DNA from: an uncultured Flavobacteriaceae bacterium
GTDB taxonomy: Bacteria > Bacteroidota > Bacteroidia > Flavobacteriales > Flavobacteriaceae
NCBI GenBank assembly: GCA_913062575.1
Contig: CAJXVT010000003.1
Span: 1-64,000 of the forward strand
Reading direction: 5' to 3'
DNA length: 64,000 nt
Both the position numbers and the translations under genes were made by a program. Shown in pieces: positions 35,644 through 44,528 of the stretch; the stretch's first letter is position 1, and every line of letters starts with the position of its first letter. The notes beneath the pieces were generated by a model, which saw only the letters and a program-made list of their open reading frames with translations, was not told the DNA's origin and ran no database searches.

Positions 35644-36456
35644 ATGAAAACATTCCAAATTAATACCACTCAAAATGTAAATATCAAATTTACATTGGCA
35701 AGTTTCGGTCATCGACTATTTGCGTTCTTTTTAGATAATATTATTAAGTTTGCCTATATCTATTTCATCATTCATTTTTTTAACTTTCGTTTAATTAATA
35801 ATGCTGTTGAGGGGGATTATTGGTCTATTAAAGCGCTAGATATACTTATATTTATGCCCATTACATTTTACTCTTTATATTCAGAAATTTTATTTAATGG
35901 ACAGACTCTTGGTAAGAAAATTGTAAAAATTAAAGTAATTAATATAGAAGGATTTAAACCTTCAATTATTGATTATCTAATTAGATGGTTTTTACGAGTG
36001 GTAGATTTCAATTTCTTTTCGTTGATTTTTATTTACTTTGCTTCTCTGGGGACTAGCAATTATTACGGACTTATTTTGCTCATTTTTATTTTTGGGAAAT
36101 CTGTTGGTGCAATTTTTATTTTAGCAACTAAAAACAACCAACGATTGGGAGATTTATCTGCAAATACTGTAGTTATATATTTAAAAGATACTGTGAAATT
36201 TTCTCATACCATTTTAGAGAATATAGCAGATGGCTATAAGCCAACCTATAGCAACGTAATTAAATTGTCTGATAATGATGCTCGAATTATTAAAGAAACC
36301 TTTAGAACAGCCTCTAAATCCAAAGATTATAAAACCTTAATTAAGCTAAGAAAAAAGATTGAAGAAGTTACAGGGATCAAGTCTAAAGAAATGAGCGATA
36401 TGGGGTTTATTGATACTGTTTTAAAAGATTATAATTATTATACTCAAGATATGTAA
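35644..36456 (+). CDS. RDD family membrane protein
   Basis: 270 residues. Begins TTQNVNIKFTLASFGHRLFAFFLD, the RDD signature with its Arg-Asp pair spread over the first helix, and has three or four transmembrane helices in the first 165 residues (GQTLGKKIVKIKV is the conserved loop). A soluble helical tail of about 90 residues follows. It diverges from the SpoIIM-like gene with only about 3-21 bp between start codons. RDD proteins are proposed to transport small solutes or ions; in this setting it is a regular companion of SpoIIM and MoxR genes. Confidence 0.87.
   Translation: MKTFQINTTQNVNIKFTLASFGHRLFAFFLDNIIKFAYIYFIIHFFNFRLINNAVEGDYWSIKALDILIFMPITFYSLYSEILFNGQTLGKKIVKIKVINIEGFKPSIIDYLIRWFLRVVDFNFFSLIFIYFASLGTSNYYGLILLIFIFGKSVGAIFILATKNNQRLGDLSANTVVIYLKDTVKFSHTILENIADGYKPTYSNVIKLSDNDARIIKETFRTASKSKDYKTLIKLRKKIEEVTGIKSKEMSDMGFIDTVLKDYNYYTQDM
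35685..35692 (-). promoter_or_regulatory. -7 promoter element for MoxR cluster inside RDD gene (TAAATTTG)
   Basis: On the minus strand TAAATTTG matches TAnnTTTG, 45-63 nt upstream of the candidate SpoIIM starts and therefore within the first codons of the RDD gene. A single motif match without a clear -33 box. Confidence 0.35.
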
Positions 36457-36457
36457 C

Positions 36458-36490
36458 AAAAAAGCCCAAATCATTGATTTGGGCTTTTTT
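36458..36490. terminator. Bidirectional terminator between RDD and OmpH genes
   Basis: GCCCAAATC (36464-36472) pairs with GATTTGGGC (36476-36484), flanked by six As and six Ts; it serves convergent genes. Confidence 0.85.
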
Positions 36491-36509
36491 GTTAATTGAA
36501 GTAATATTT

Positions 36510-37016
36510 CTATTCCTTGATTCCTAATTTGACTAAGACCAATTTAGTAATGTCAAATTTTTCATCGATATAGGCAAACTCGTTACCAGTTAGCGTTAAT
36601 ATTTGTGAGTATCCATTTTCTTTAGCAACTTCAGTAACTAAATCTCCTATTTTTTTATACAAAGGTCTTAAGAATTCTTCACGTCTAAGTTGCATCATTT
36701 TTGCAGCATTCTGTCTAAACTTAGCAATGTCTTTGTTTAACGAAGAAAGCTCTGCAAGCTTTGTTTTTTTAATAGGCTCTGCAAATGTTTTAGCACCATC
36801 ATTATAGATTTTTACTTTGTCATCATACGCTTTAATTTTAATTCCGTTTACAGAATCTAATTTAGCACCATAGTTTTTTAGTCTGTTTTGTACTGTTTTT
36901 AACTGAGGCATTTTAGATAAAATTAGTTCACTGTCAACAGTACCAACTTTTGTTTGTGCATTGGTAGTAAACCCAATAAACAATAGTGCTATGATAAATG
37001 TAATTTTAATTTTCAT
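36510..37016 (-). CDS. OmpH/Skp-family periplasmic protein (second copy)
   Basis: 168 residues. Sec signal (ITFIIALLFIGFTTNAQ), then TKVGTVDSELILSKMPQ, the Skp start, and a charged helical arm region. It differs from the copy at 25496 in the arm sequence and has a longer C-terminal segment. Expected to chaperone outer-membrane proteins. It has its own -7 box and is bounded by a terminator, so it is probably a single-gene unit. Confidence 0.85.
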   Translation of the reverse strand: MKIKITFIIALLFIGFTTNAQTKVGTVDSELILSKMPQLKTVQNRLKNYGAKLDSVNGIKIKAYDDKVKIYNDGAKTFAEPIKKTKLAELSSLNKDIAKFRQNAAKMMQLRREEFLRPLYKKIGDLVTEVAKENGYSQILTLTGNEFAYIDEKFDITKLVLVKLGIKE

Positions 37017-37032
37017 TTTTATTAGTTTTTGG

Positions 37033-37040
37033 CAAATATA
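37033..37040 (-). promoter_or_regulatory. -7 promoter element for OmpH-like gene (TATATTTG)
   Basis: On the minus strand TATATTTG lies 16 bases before the start codon of the second OmpH/Skp gene, an exact TAnnTTTG match. Confidence 0.5.
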
Positions 37041-37119
37041 AGAAAGCAGATGAGGTATTGGTATTAATTATGAAACTTTAATAGTTTTTAAGTGAATTTA
37101 ACAAGTTGAGGGTTAAGTT

Positions 37120-37167
37120 AGAAGAGAGAAGAAAGGAGACAAGAGACAAAAGAGAAGAGGGAAGAGT
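37120..37167. repeat. Homopurine low-complexity tract
   Basis: About 48 bases of almost pure A/G (GAGA, AAGAGA units) with two C interruptions, between miaA and the OmpH-like gene. No ORF. It is followed by TCTAAC/TCTAAT short units that run up to the miaA stop codon. Confidence 0.6.
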
Positions 37168-37210
37168 TTAGAAAGTTTTTTTAGTACTGTCTAACAATCC
37201 AATTGTCTAA

Positions 37211-38131
37211 TTATCCAACAATATCACGTTCTATTTGCTCAATAATTTCTGCGGTATCGGTTTTAAAATCATACCAATTAATTTCGGCATCTTTTCTAAA
37301 CCAAGTAAGTTGTCTTTTCGCAAACCTTCTGGTGTTCTTTTTTATTTCTTCTACAGCAAATTCTTGCGTAATTTCTTGATCTAAAAACGAAAACAACTCC
37401 CGATAGCCAACTGTTTGTAGGGCATTTAGGTTTTTATGAGCATATAAAGCCTTGGCTTCTTCCAGTAACCCTTCTTGCATCATGTTTTCTACACGTTGAT
37501 TGATTCTGTTGTAAATAATTGCTCTATCTGTATGTAAACCAATTTTTATAGATGTAAATTCTCTTGGAGCCTTTGGTTTATTTTTAAAGCTAGCATAGGT
37601 TTGGCCCGAGCCAATACATATCTCTAGAGCTCTTATAATTCTATGTGGGTTTTCTATAGCTATTGTGCTATAAGTCTCTGGATCTAATTCTTTTAATTGT
37701 TGTTGTAAATGTTCAATTCCAAATGCTTCTAATTCTTGGTTTAATTTTTCTCTAATTTCTGGAGCAACCGTTGGAAAGTAATCCAAGCCTTTTAAAAGAG
37801 CATCTACATACAAACCGCTACCGCCAACTAGAATAACAATAGTATTGGTTTTGAAAAGCTCGTTTAGTGTTGTAAGTGCATCTCTTTCAAATTGGCCAAC
37901 ACTATAATCTTCAAAAATGCTTCTATTCTGTATAAAGTGGTGTTTTGCAGCAGCCAATTCATCTGTAGATGGAACAGCAGTACCTATGGTCATCTCTTTG
38001 TAAAACTGACGAGAATCGCAAGAAATAATTTCGGCATTAAAATGATTTGCCAATACAATACTCAAGGCAGTTTTACCAATAGCTGTAGGGCCAAGAATAG
38101 TAAGTAGGTACTTATTTTTTTGAGAAGACAT
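37211..38131 (-). CDS. miaA: tRNA dimethylallyltransferase
   Basis: 306 residues, cytoplasmic. It transfers the dimethylallyl group from DMAPP to N6 of adenosine 37 in tRNAs reading UNN codons. P-loop GPTAIGKT (about 14-21), CDSRQFYKEMTIGTA (catalytic aspartate and DMAPP pocket), LVGGSGLYVDALLKG, and the C-terminal RRFAKRQLTWFR basic segment. Normal length. The start codon lies directly after the stop of the K+ channel gene, so the two are probably co-transcribed, although functionally unrelated. Confidence 0.95.
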   Translation of the reverse strand: MSSQKNKYLLTILGPTAIGKTALSIVLANHFNAEIISCDSRQFYKEMTIGTAVPSTDELAAAKHHFIQNRSIFEDYSVGQFERDALTTLNELFKTNTIVILVGGSGLYVDALLKGLDYFPTVAPEIREKLNQELEAFGIEHLQQQLKELDPETYSTIAIENPHRIIRALEICIGSGQTYASFKNKPKAPREFTSIKIGLHTDRAIIYNRINQRVENMMQEGLLEEAKALYAHKNLNALQTVGYRELFSFLDQEITQEFAVEEIKKNTRRFAKRQLTWFRKDAEINWYDFKTDTAEIIEQIERDIVG

Positions 38132-38953
38132 TTAATCGATTTTGTGTCCGCAATTATAACAAAAATCAGCGTCATCATTATGGTTTTCTTTCAAACAATT
38201 TGGGCAAGATTGTGTGTTTGTATGAATTTTTTCGGCTTTAACTATTTCTGTACTCACAATTCCGGTAGGTATTGCAATAATTGCATACCCCATAATCATA
38301 ATAATACTTGCTATAAACTGACCAATTGGAGTATGGGGCGCAATGTCTCCGTAACCAACTGTTGTTAAAGTTACAATTGCCCAATATACACTTCTAGGAA
38401 TGCTAGTAAACCCATTTTCTTCACCTTCTATCATGTACATTACTGTACCTAAGATGATACAAATAATAACTACAAAAAATAAGAATACCGCAATTTTGGC
38501 TTTACTTGCTCTTAGTGCAACTAGCAATCTATTAGAGGCACCAATATATCTTGCTAACTTTAAGATTCTAAAAATCCGTAACAATCTTAACGCTCTTAAG
38601 GCTGCAAGATTGTGAGACCCAACTAAAAACAATGATAAATATTTAGGAATGGTAGATAGCAAATCTATGATACCATAAAAACTAAAGATATATTTAATGG
38701 GGTTTTTTATAGATATTATTCGAAGAATGTATTCTATAGAAAAAAGAAAGGTAATTACCCATTCTGAGATATCTAAAAAACGATGGTATTTGGTATCAAA
38801 GCTTTCAACACTTTCTAACATTACCAAAACAACACTGGCAAGTATTGCAATTAATAAAATAACATCAAATAGTTTACCACCATTGGTGTCGGCTTCATAA
38901 ATTACTTCATGAATTTTATGCCTCCAAGAGGTATTTTGTTTTTGGTCTTTCAA
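38132..38953 (-). CDS. Voltage-gated potassium channel-like ion transporter with zinc ribbon tail
   Basis: 273 residues, six transmembrane helices. Voltage-sensor helix S4 is RALRLLRIFRILKLARYI with regularly spaced arginines; the selectivity filter is TLTTVGYGD, so K+ is the expected ion. After S6 comes a short linker and a C-terminal CPNC-x10-CYNC zinc ribbon (about 246-268), which may drive tetramerisation or interact with a partner. It is followed directly by miaA and preceded by the caspase-like gene at 35 bp. Confidence 0.9.
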   Translation of the reverse strand: MKDQKQNTSWRHKIHEVIYEADTNGGKLFDVILLIAILASVVLVMLESVESFDTKYHRFLDISEWVITFLFSIEYILRIISIKNPIKYIFSFYGIIDLLSTIPKYLSLFLVGSHNLAALRALRLLRIFRILKLARYIGASNRLLVALRASKAKIAVFLFFVVIICIILGTVMYMIEGEENGFTSIPRSVYWAIVTLTTVGYGDIAPHTPIGQFIASIIMIMGYAIIAIPTGIVSTEIVKAEKIHTNTQSCPNCLKENHNDDADFCYNCGHKID

Positions 38954-38988
38954 GTATAACGGTATTTATGGGGCTAATTTACTATAAA

Positions 38989-41900
38989 TTAATTCTTAAT
39001 AAATATAAAATCTCCACCTTCATCACCAACTCTATAAATTGCTTTATGTAGTGGTGTGCTAGGGCTGTTGTTCATTACAGCTTCTTCTATTCTGTTAAAT
39101 AGTTGTCCAGCAGACATGTATAGGTTTTTGTTGTTTTTTAACCTGTCCAATAAATACTCAAGAAAAACACTTTTGTTAGGTACTGTTTTCAATGCTCCGC
39201 TAGTAATTGCTCTTCTACTTTTTAACTCGTATTTCTTTTGAATAGATTTTGGAGATCTCTCCAATGAACGTTGATCACTAAAGATACTTCCACTAAAACA
39301 TGCATCAGAAATTAGTAGGGTATGTTTAGATTTAATTGATCTTATAAAATCTGCAATCTGCGAATTACTAATTAAATTCAAATCAAATTCCATATCTGCA
39401 TCAGAAGGCAACCAATAGCCAATTCTATTGGTTTCATCATAGACACCATGTCCTGCATAAAAAATTAATACATTGTCTTTGTCAGTAACCTTTTTCTTTA
39501 ATTTACTAAACTCTTTAATAATATCATTTGCTTTCGGGTTGTTGTTTAAGAACACAACATTTTCTCTTTTAAAGTTGTAGTTATCAATTAAAACATTTCC
39601 TAGGTCTTTCGCGTCTTTAGTTGGTAATCCTTCTAAACCAGTAATTGCCCCATCACCATAATCACTGACTCCAATTAACAACGCATAATATTTTCCAAAT
39701 CCTGTATCAATTTTTTTATCTTTTGTAACAACAATTGGATCTACTATAACATCTGGAGATTTTCTTTTGATGGTAAATGTTTTTGTTGAGGAAGCTTGTT
39801 TTAAATCTGTAGCTTTTACAATTAAATCATTAGTCCCAATCTTTAAAGGAACGTTTGCAGTAAATGTTCCATTTTCTAAAACAGTTGCCTCAATTCCATT
39901 AACAATTATTTCATAAATTCCATCTTTATCAGTTGCAATACCTTTTACGAGTATTCTTTTCGTTTTTACAATTTTAAATCCACGCTGTACAGTTGGTTCT
40001 GTTATTACAACAGCAGGTGGTGTATTAAAACTAGCTGCAGGATAGATTATGTTTAGGTAATTTATCGAGATTTCTTGTTTTTTATAAACACTAAATCCCA
40101 TGTAATTTCCAAAGAATGGACTATAGGGAGCTTCATTAATATATTGACCGTTGATGTAAATTCTTAAAAGTTTACCAGATTTAATTATTTTAATTCTGTT
40201 TTCTTGGTGAGAACTTGTTTTTAGTGTTGTTGTACTGGTCCATGGAATTAATTTGTTAGAAGTGTCGTTTTCTAATTTTCGTAGTAAATAACTACCACCT
40301 TTAGATAAAAATAAATCAAATTGGTTGGTGTTGTTCTTTCTCCCAAAAGAAAAAGCAACCGATCCGCTAGAGTCGCTTGTAAGTCTAGTAATAGACGTTT
40401 CAATAATAAAATCTCTACTCGTATCTACATCAATTTTTTTACTGATAAATGCACCGCCTTTTTCAGTATTACTTTTCAAGTATAATTTACCATTACTAAT
40501 GCTTGACTTTACATTTGTTAGATCTGTTAAGTTCCAACCATTATTATTATTTGTGAACCCTTCGTACAAAGGAACTTTTAAGGTATTTGTAGTAACAATA
40601 GTATTTGTAGCCTTCTTTAAATATTTAATAGTGATATTGTCAACTCCAATTTTTTGTTTATTAAAAACTACATACCCTAATCTATGCCCATAAAAAGACT
40701 CGAAATTTGTTTGTGTTAAGTACTTATTATTTACATAAAATTTATAATGGTCACCTTCTTTTCTGATTTTTAATCTATTTAAAACTCCATTTCCAGTTTT
40801 AACATGTGAAGATTTCACAAACTTTTTTATAATCTCTTCTTTATTGTTAACTACACGAACAATTTTATAATACCCATTACCAGTTAGATAAAATCTAAAA
40901 CTATTTTTGCCTTCTTTACCCCATTGAAAACCATAGGAGTAATTTGTAACTCCACTAATTTTTTTAATGTTGGTAACAATTTCAAAATCTCTAGAAGTAT
41001 CAATTGTTTTTGGAATGTTTATTGCCCAGCCTCCAGAGTCTTTTAAGTGTTCGAAATTATAGTAACTGTTAGCAACATCTGTTTTTTTATCTGATGTGTT
41101 ACCTAATGGCCAATTGTTTTTATTATCTGTAAAGTAGTCAGCTATAACGGTGTCTCCGGTGGCAATAGTTGGTGTGTTCTTTTTTGTGTCTTTTTGATTT
41201 ATATAGGTTACTTTAAAATTATCAATGGCAATTTTTTGATTGTTATAGACCATAAAGCCTAAATGTTTCCCCATAAATGGTTTATGAGTATATAAAGTCA
41301 AATAGCTGTTATTTACATAAAACTTAATAAAGCCTCTTTCTTTTTTTATTTTTAACGTGTTATAGGCATAGTTTCCTGTTTTTATTGCAGATGATTTCGT
41401 CCAATCTTTTAGAGAAATATATTTACTGTCTTTGTTTTGACCTATTGTATAAGAGCCATTTGAATTAATTATAAATATAAATTTATTCAAGTCGTCTTTT
41501 CTACCAAAAACAAAACCATAACCGTGATTGCTAATTCCACTTATCTTTAAGAATTTAGATTCAATTTCAAAATCCTTGCTCGTATCAATATTAATCTCTT
41601 TTGTTGATGTAAAACCTCCTTTTGTTTTTTTATGATCAATATAATATTTGTTGCTTTTTACTACTAATTCAGACGTATCTGAATTATTTGTTGTCCAGTT
41701 ATTTTTGTTTGTGGTAAAATCATCCTCCCATATAACAGTACTAGAAGTTGTTGTATTTGTAACTTTCTTTTTGACATCTAAATACGCCATGCTTAAGTAA
41801 GCAATATACACAGTTTGTTTATTATTAGCAGAAAACCCAATTTGATATCCATAAATTTTAGTAGTATAACTCGTATAAACAATTTTACTATTGATTAAAT

Positions 41901-42942
41901 ACTCTGTTTTGCTACCTTTCTTTCTTACTGTTAAGGTGTTAAAAACACCACTACCAGTTTTAATATGGCTAGATTTTGTCCATTTTTTAACAATCGTACT
42001 TTGGTTATTCTCATATTTAATTATGGTATATGAACCATTACCAGAAACGAGAAATGAATTACGGTTTTTAGTGTCTTTTCTTCCAAAAACTAACCCATAT
42101 CCATGATTTAATACGCCATTTACTTTTTTTATCTGTGCACTAATTCTAAAATCTCTTGAAGTATCAAATTTCTTTTCTATAGTAGAAGACCATGTACTAG
42201 TTACACTTTTATGCTCTAAGATATAATTACCTCCAGATACTTTAAACGTTGCATTTGCATCGTCTTTATGTGACCAATTATTATTGTTATTGTTAAATCC
42301 TTCAAATAAAATAGTTTTAGATTGTGTAGTTGTACTCTTACCTTGTTTAACTTTAAAATAATCTACAGCTACTTTTTGTTTGTTATAAACTAAAATTCCA
42401 ATTTTTTTACCAAAAAAGGGCTTAAAGCTTTGAGTTGTAACGAGTGTACCATTGATATAATAGTACATACTACTTCCTTTTTTTACAACTTTTAATTTGT
42501 TGTACGCATAATAACCAGTTTTTATACTGCTAGAAGTTGTCCAGGCCTTTATCGTTTTAAAAGTACCATCTTTTTTTTCTGAAACACGATATTGGTCCTT
42601 GCTTAAAACAAAATGATAGGTATTGTCACGGCCAATTGCACCATACATTAAACCGGTAGCATTTGTTTTTGAGCCTGAGATTTTTTGAAAAGACATTTCT
42701 ATTTCAAAATCTTTATTGGTGTCAATATTAATTTCTGGTGTCCTAACATTCCAATTTTTATCATCCCTAAAATGTTCAAAGTAATATTTACCATTTTTAA
42801 CTTCTAAGCTTCTGTCTGAACTTGTTGCTACAGGCCAAGTACCTTTAGTCGTAAAATGTTTACTATAAATCTCTTCTTGAGCATAGGTTGCAACGGTAGA
42901 TATTGATAAAAAGAAAGCTAATAGGATTATTTTAGTTTTCAT
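38989..42942 (-). CDS. Secreted multidomain caspase-like (peptidase C14) protein with five repeats
   Basis: 1317 residues. Sec signal (LLAFFLSISTVATYAQ, 22). Five tandem units of about 190 residues each occupy roughly 23-980; each has a [F/Y]x(n)NNNW-like start, an IDTSRDFEIE strand, GYGFVFGRKD, SSxIKTGxxxxN, a YINxxxVxxxxxxPFFGxxxGFxVYNKQ strand and a closing VDYFKV strand. This resembles LamG/DUF1080-like jelly-rolls. An Ig-like domain (about 985-1070) follows, then a caspase-hemoglobinase domain from 1082 with His1165 (YAGHG) and Cys1215 (SDACFSGS). No type IX secretion C-terminal domain is seen. It follows the papain-like gene by 11 bp. The N-terminal repeats may bind a surface or glycan; the protease substrate is unknown. 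Confidence 0.83.
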   Translation of the reverse strand: MKTKIILLAFFLSISTVATYAQEEIYSKHFTTKGTWPVATSSDRSLEVKNGKYYFEHFRDDKNWNVRTPEINIDTNKDFEIEMSFQKISGSKTNATGLMYGAIGRDNTYHFVLSKDQYRVSEKKDGTFKTIKAWTTSSSIKTGYYAYNKLKVVKKGSSMYYYINGTLVTTQSFKPFFGKKIGILVYNKQKVAVDYFKVKQGKSTTTQSKTILFEGFNNNNNNWSHKDDANATFKVSGGNYILEHKSVTSTWSSTIEKKFDTSRDFRISAQIKKVNGVLNHGYGLVFGRKDTKNRNSFLVSGNGSYTIIKYENNQSTIVKKWTKSSHIKTGSGVFNTLTVRKKGSKTEYLINSKIVYTSYTTKIYGYQIGFSANNKQTVYIAYLSMAYLDVKKKVTNTTTSSTVIWEDDFTTNKNNWTTNNSDTSELVVKSNKYYIDHKKTKGGFTSTKEINIDTSKDFEIESKFLKISGISNHGYGFVFGRKDDLNKFIFIINSNGSYTIGQNKDSKYISLKDWTKSSAIKTGNYAYNTLKIKKERGFIKFYVNNSYLTLYTHKPFMGKHLGFMVYNNQKIAIDNFKVTYINQKDTKKNTPTIATGDTVIADYFTDNKNNWPLGNTSDKKTDVANSYYNFEHLKDSGGWAINIPKTIDTSRDFEIVTNIKKISGVTNYSYGFQWGKEGKNSFRFYLTGNGYYKIVRVVNNKEEIIKKFVKSSHVKTGNGVLNRLKIRKEGDHYKFYVNNKYLTQTNFESFYGHRLGYVVFNKQKIGVDNITIKYLKKATNTIVTTNTLKVPLYEGFTNNNNGWNLTDLTNVKSSISNGKLYLKSNTEKGGAFISKKIDVDTSRDFIIETSITRLTSDSSGSVAFSFGRKNNTNQFDLFLSKGGSYLLRKLENDTSNKLIPWTSTTTLKTSSHQENRIKIIKSGKLLRIYINGQYINEAPYSPFFGNYMGFSVYKKQEISINYLNIIYPAASFNTPPAVVITEPTVQRGFKIVKTKRILVKGIATDKDGIYEIIVNGIEATVLENGTFTANVPLKIGTNDLIVKATDLKQASSTKTFTIKRKSPDVIVDPIVVTKDKKIDTGFGKYYALLIGVSDYGDGAITGLEGLPTKDAKDLGNVLIDNYNFKRENVVFLNNNPKANDIIKEFSKLKKKVTDKDNVLIFYAGHGVYDETNRIGYWLPSDADMEFDLNLISNSQIADFIRSIKSKHTLLISDACFSGSIFSDQRSLERSPKSIQKKYELKSRRAITSGALKTVPNKSVFLEYLLDRLKNNKNLYMSAGQLFNRIEEAVMNNSPSTPLHKAIYRVGDEGGDFIFIKN

Positions 42943-42953
42943 AATTTTTTATT

Positions 42954-44405
42954 TTATTGATGATTCATTTCTATAAAAATAGGGACAACTTTGGCATTAC
43001 TACTGGTTGCTTTTGTAGTAAATGCAATTGTATTTTTTTCAAATTTAATATCACTTCCTATAAACATCTTGTATTGTAAGGCTTTTTTTACTCTAGACAC
43101 AAAATCGCCTGAGCCATTTTTAACTGTACTTACAACTTTATTAATGTCTAATTTTTCTTTACTGTATAATACACAAAGGATATCTCTTCCAGGCTTTGAG
43201 TCAAATTCTATAAAATAATCTTCATTAGGTAATGCTATTTCACTATTTGTATAGCTAAAGTAATCACTAAATTTATCAAACGGATATAATTTGCTTACAG
43301 ATTTATCTCCAGAACCATAACCAATTAAATAGACATAGCCTTTTTGTTTACTTTTTAAGTAGATTCTAAACTGAGTGCCAGACGTATAGCTTTTATCTAT
43401 TCTATACGTAGTACCAGTAGCTTTAACAATGTTAAAATTTCTTGAAGCATTGTTAGAAAGAGTTGGTTGCATATTGCTTCCATTACTTAATCGTAAAGTC
43501 ATTTCTCCAGCCAATGCATTATACTTAGTGGTTACATTTGTGTTTACATCAACCTTGGGTTTCTTGGTGTTGTCAATCAATACATATGCCGTTTTTGTTT
43601 GCAGCTTAAAATCACTGTATTTTACCCACATATATCCGCTATTTCCCCATTTTGTACCCCATGAGTTTAAGATTTCAAAAGCGCCTCCGTATTTGTAATC
43701 ATCATAACCTACAACTACCATTGCATGCCCGCCTAACCTTTTAGTCCCATTTGGTCCAGGCCAAACACCTTTTGCTTTATAGAAGGTCGAATAAATTTGC
43801 ATCCCTATAACTACGGGGTTTTTATTAGCAATTGCTTTTTTTACTTTTCCTACTAAATTATATGGGTTATCCCATTTTGCTAACCTTTCATAGGTTAAAA
43901 TAGTATTTTGTTTTGCTTTTTGAAGACCATTACTAGATGGTTTTGAAGCACAATTTGTAGCGTTATAACTAAAATCTTTTAATTGTAAAATACCATTTGT
44001 ATTTAACAGCTTCATTGCATCAGCTATATATGAGCCTTTTTTACAATTTACATCTCCTTTAAACTTTATTAGATTGTAAACAAATGCAGGAGAGAAAGTA
44101 TTCTGATTGATTTTTGTGCTATTATATTTCCAATCATTTTTTATAGCATAAGCAATAGTTCTTGCTCCATAACCACTTGCCCAACCAACACACGATGGTT
44201 GTCTTCCTTGGTTTCCAGGAGTTGGTGCAAAGGCTTTAATACTATAATTTTTTGGAACCGAAGTAACACTTCTAGTAATTAATGGAACGGTCTCAGTAAC
44301 AGATTCATATTTTTCTTTGTTAAAATCTAAACCTGTAAAATATTCCTGGGAACAAATAGCGCTGCTAAAAAGGATCAAAAAGAATGTTAGAGAAAACTTT
44401 TTCAT
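42954..44405 (-). CDS. Secreted papain-family (C1A) cysteine protease with DUF4384-like domain
   Basis: 483 residues. Sec signal (FFLILFSSAICSQ). Papain fold: oxyanion glutamine Gln66 and catalytic Cys72 in GNQGRQPSCVGWA, His227 in LGGHAMVVVGYDD and Asn247 in ILNSWG, so the full catalytic set is present. No long propeptide is seen between signal and catalytic domain, only about 40 residues. The C-terminal part, about 310-480, has FRIYLKSKQKGYVYLIGYG and IALPNEDYFIEF, resembling DUF4384, a domain usually found with caspase-like proteases. The next gene downstream encodes just such a caspase-like protein, so the two may work together. Confidence 0.85.
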   Translation of the reverse strand: MKKFSLTFFLILFSSAICSQEYFTGLDFNKEKYESVTETVPLITRSVTSVPKNYSIKAFAPTPGNQGRQPSCVGWASGYGARTIAYAIKNDWKYNSTKINQNTFSPAFVYNLIKFKGDVNCKKGSYIADAMKLLNTNGILQLKDFSYNATNCASKPSSNGLQKAKQNTILTYERLAKWDNPYNLVGKVKKAIANKNPVVIGMQIYSTFYKAKGVWPGPNGTKRLGGHAMVVVGYDDYKYGGAFEILNSWGTKWGNSGYMWVKYSDFKLQTKTAYVLIDNTKKPKVDVNTNVTTKYNALAGEMTLRLSNGSNMQPTLSNNASRNFNIVKATGTTYRIDKSYTSGTQFRIYLKSKQKGYVYLIGYGSGDKSVSKLYPFDKFSDYFSYTNSEIALPNEDYFIEFDSKPGRDILCVLYSKEKLDINKVVSTVKNGSGDFVSRVKKALQYKMFIGSDIKFEKNTIAFTTKATSSNAKVVPIFIEMNHQ

Positions 44406-44528
44406 GATGTTGTTTTTTTATACAAACTTGGGTGGGGTTTATATTAATTACAAAAGGTAATTATTTGTATTTTCTATAAAAATAATGAAAAAAAAAGTAA
44501 TATCAAAGTTAACTATATGACATTCAGT

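Noticed and set aside
35623-35712. SpoIIM-like start at 35712 as in the ORF track
   Set aside because: The leader (Cys-rich, MTETCQCKFD) is antisense to the beginning of the RDD gene, and family members begin at MREVAF-type sequences.
37120-37167. Repetitive purine tract as a CRISPR array or microsatellite
   Set aside because: There are no regular repeats with unique spacers and no cas genes; the period is irregular.
38989-42942. Caspase-like gene as part of a known anti-phage defence system or a type IX-secreted gingipain-like protease
   Set aside because: It has a Sec signal, so it is not cytoplasmic, no defence-type partner is adjacent, and no type IX C-terminal sorting domain is seen.
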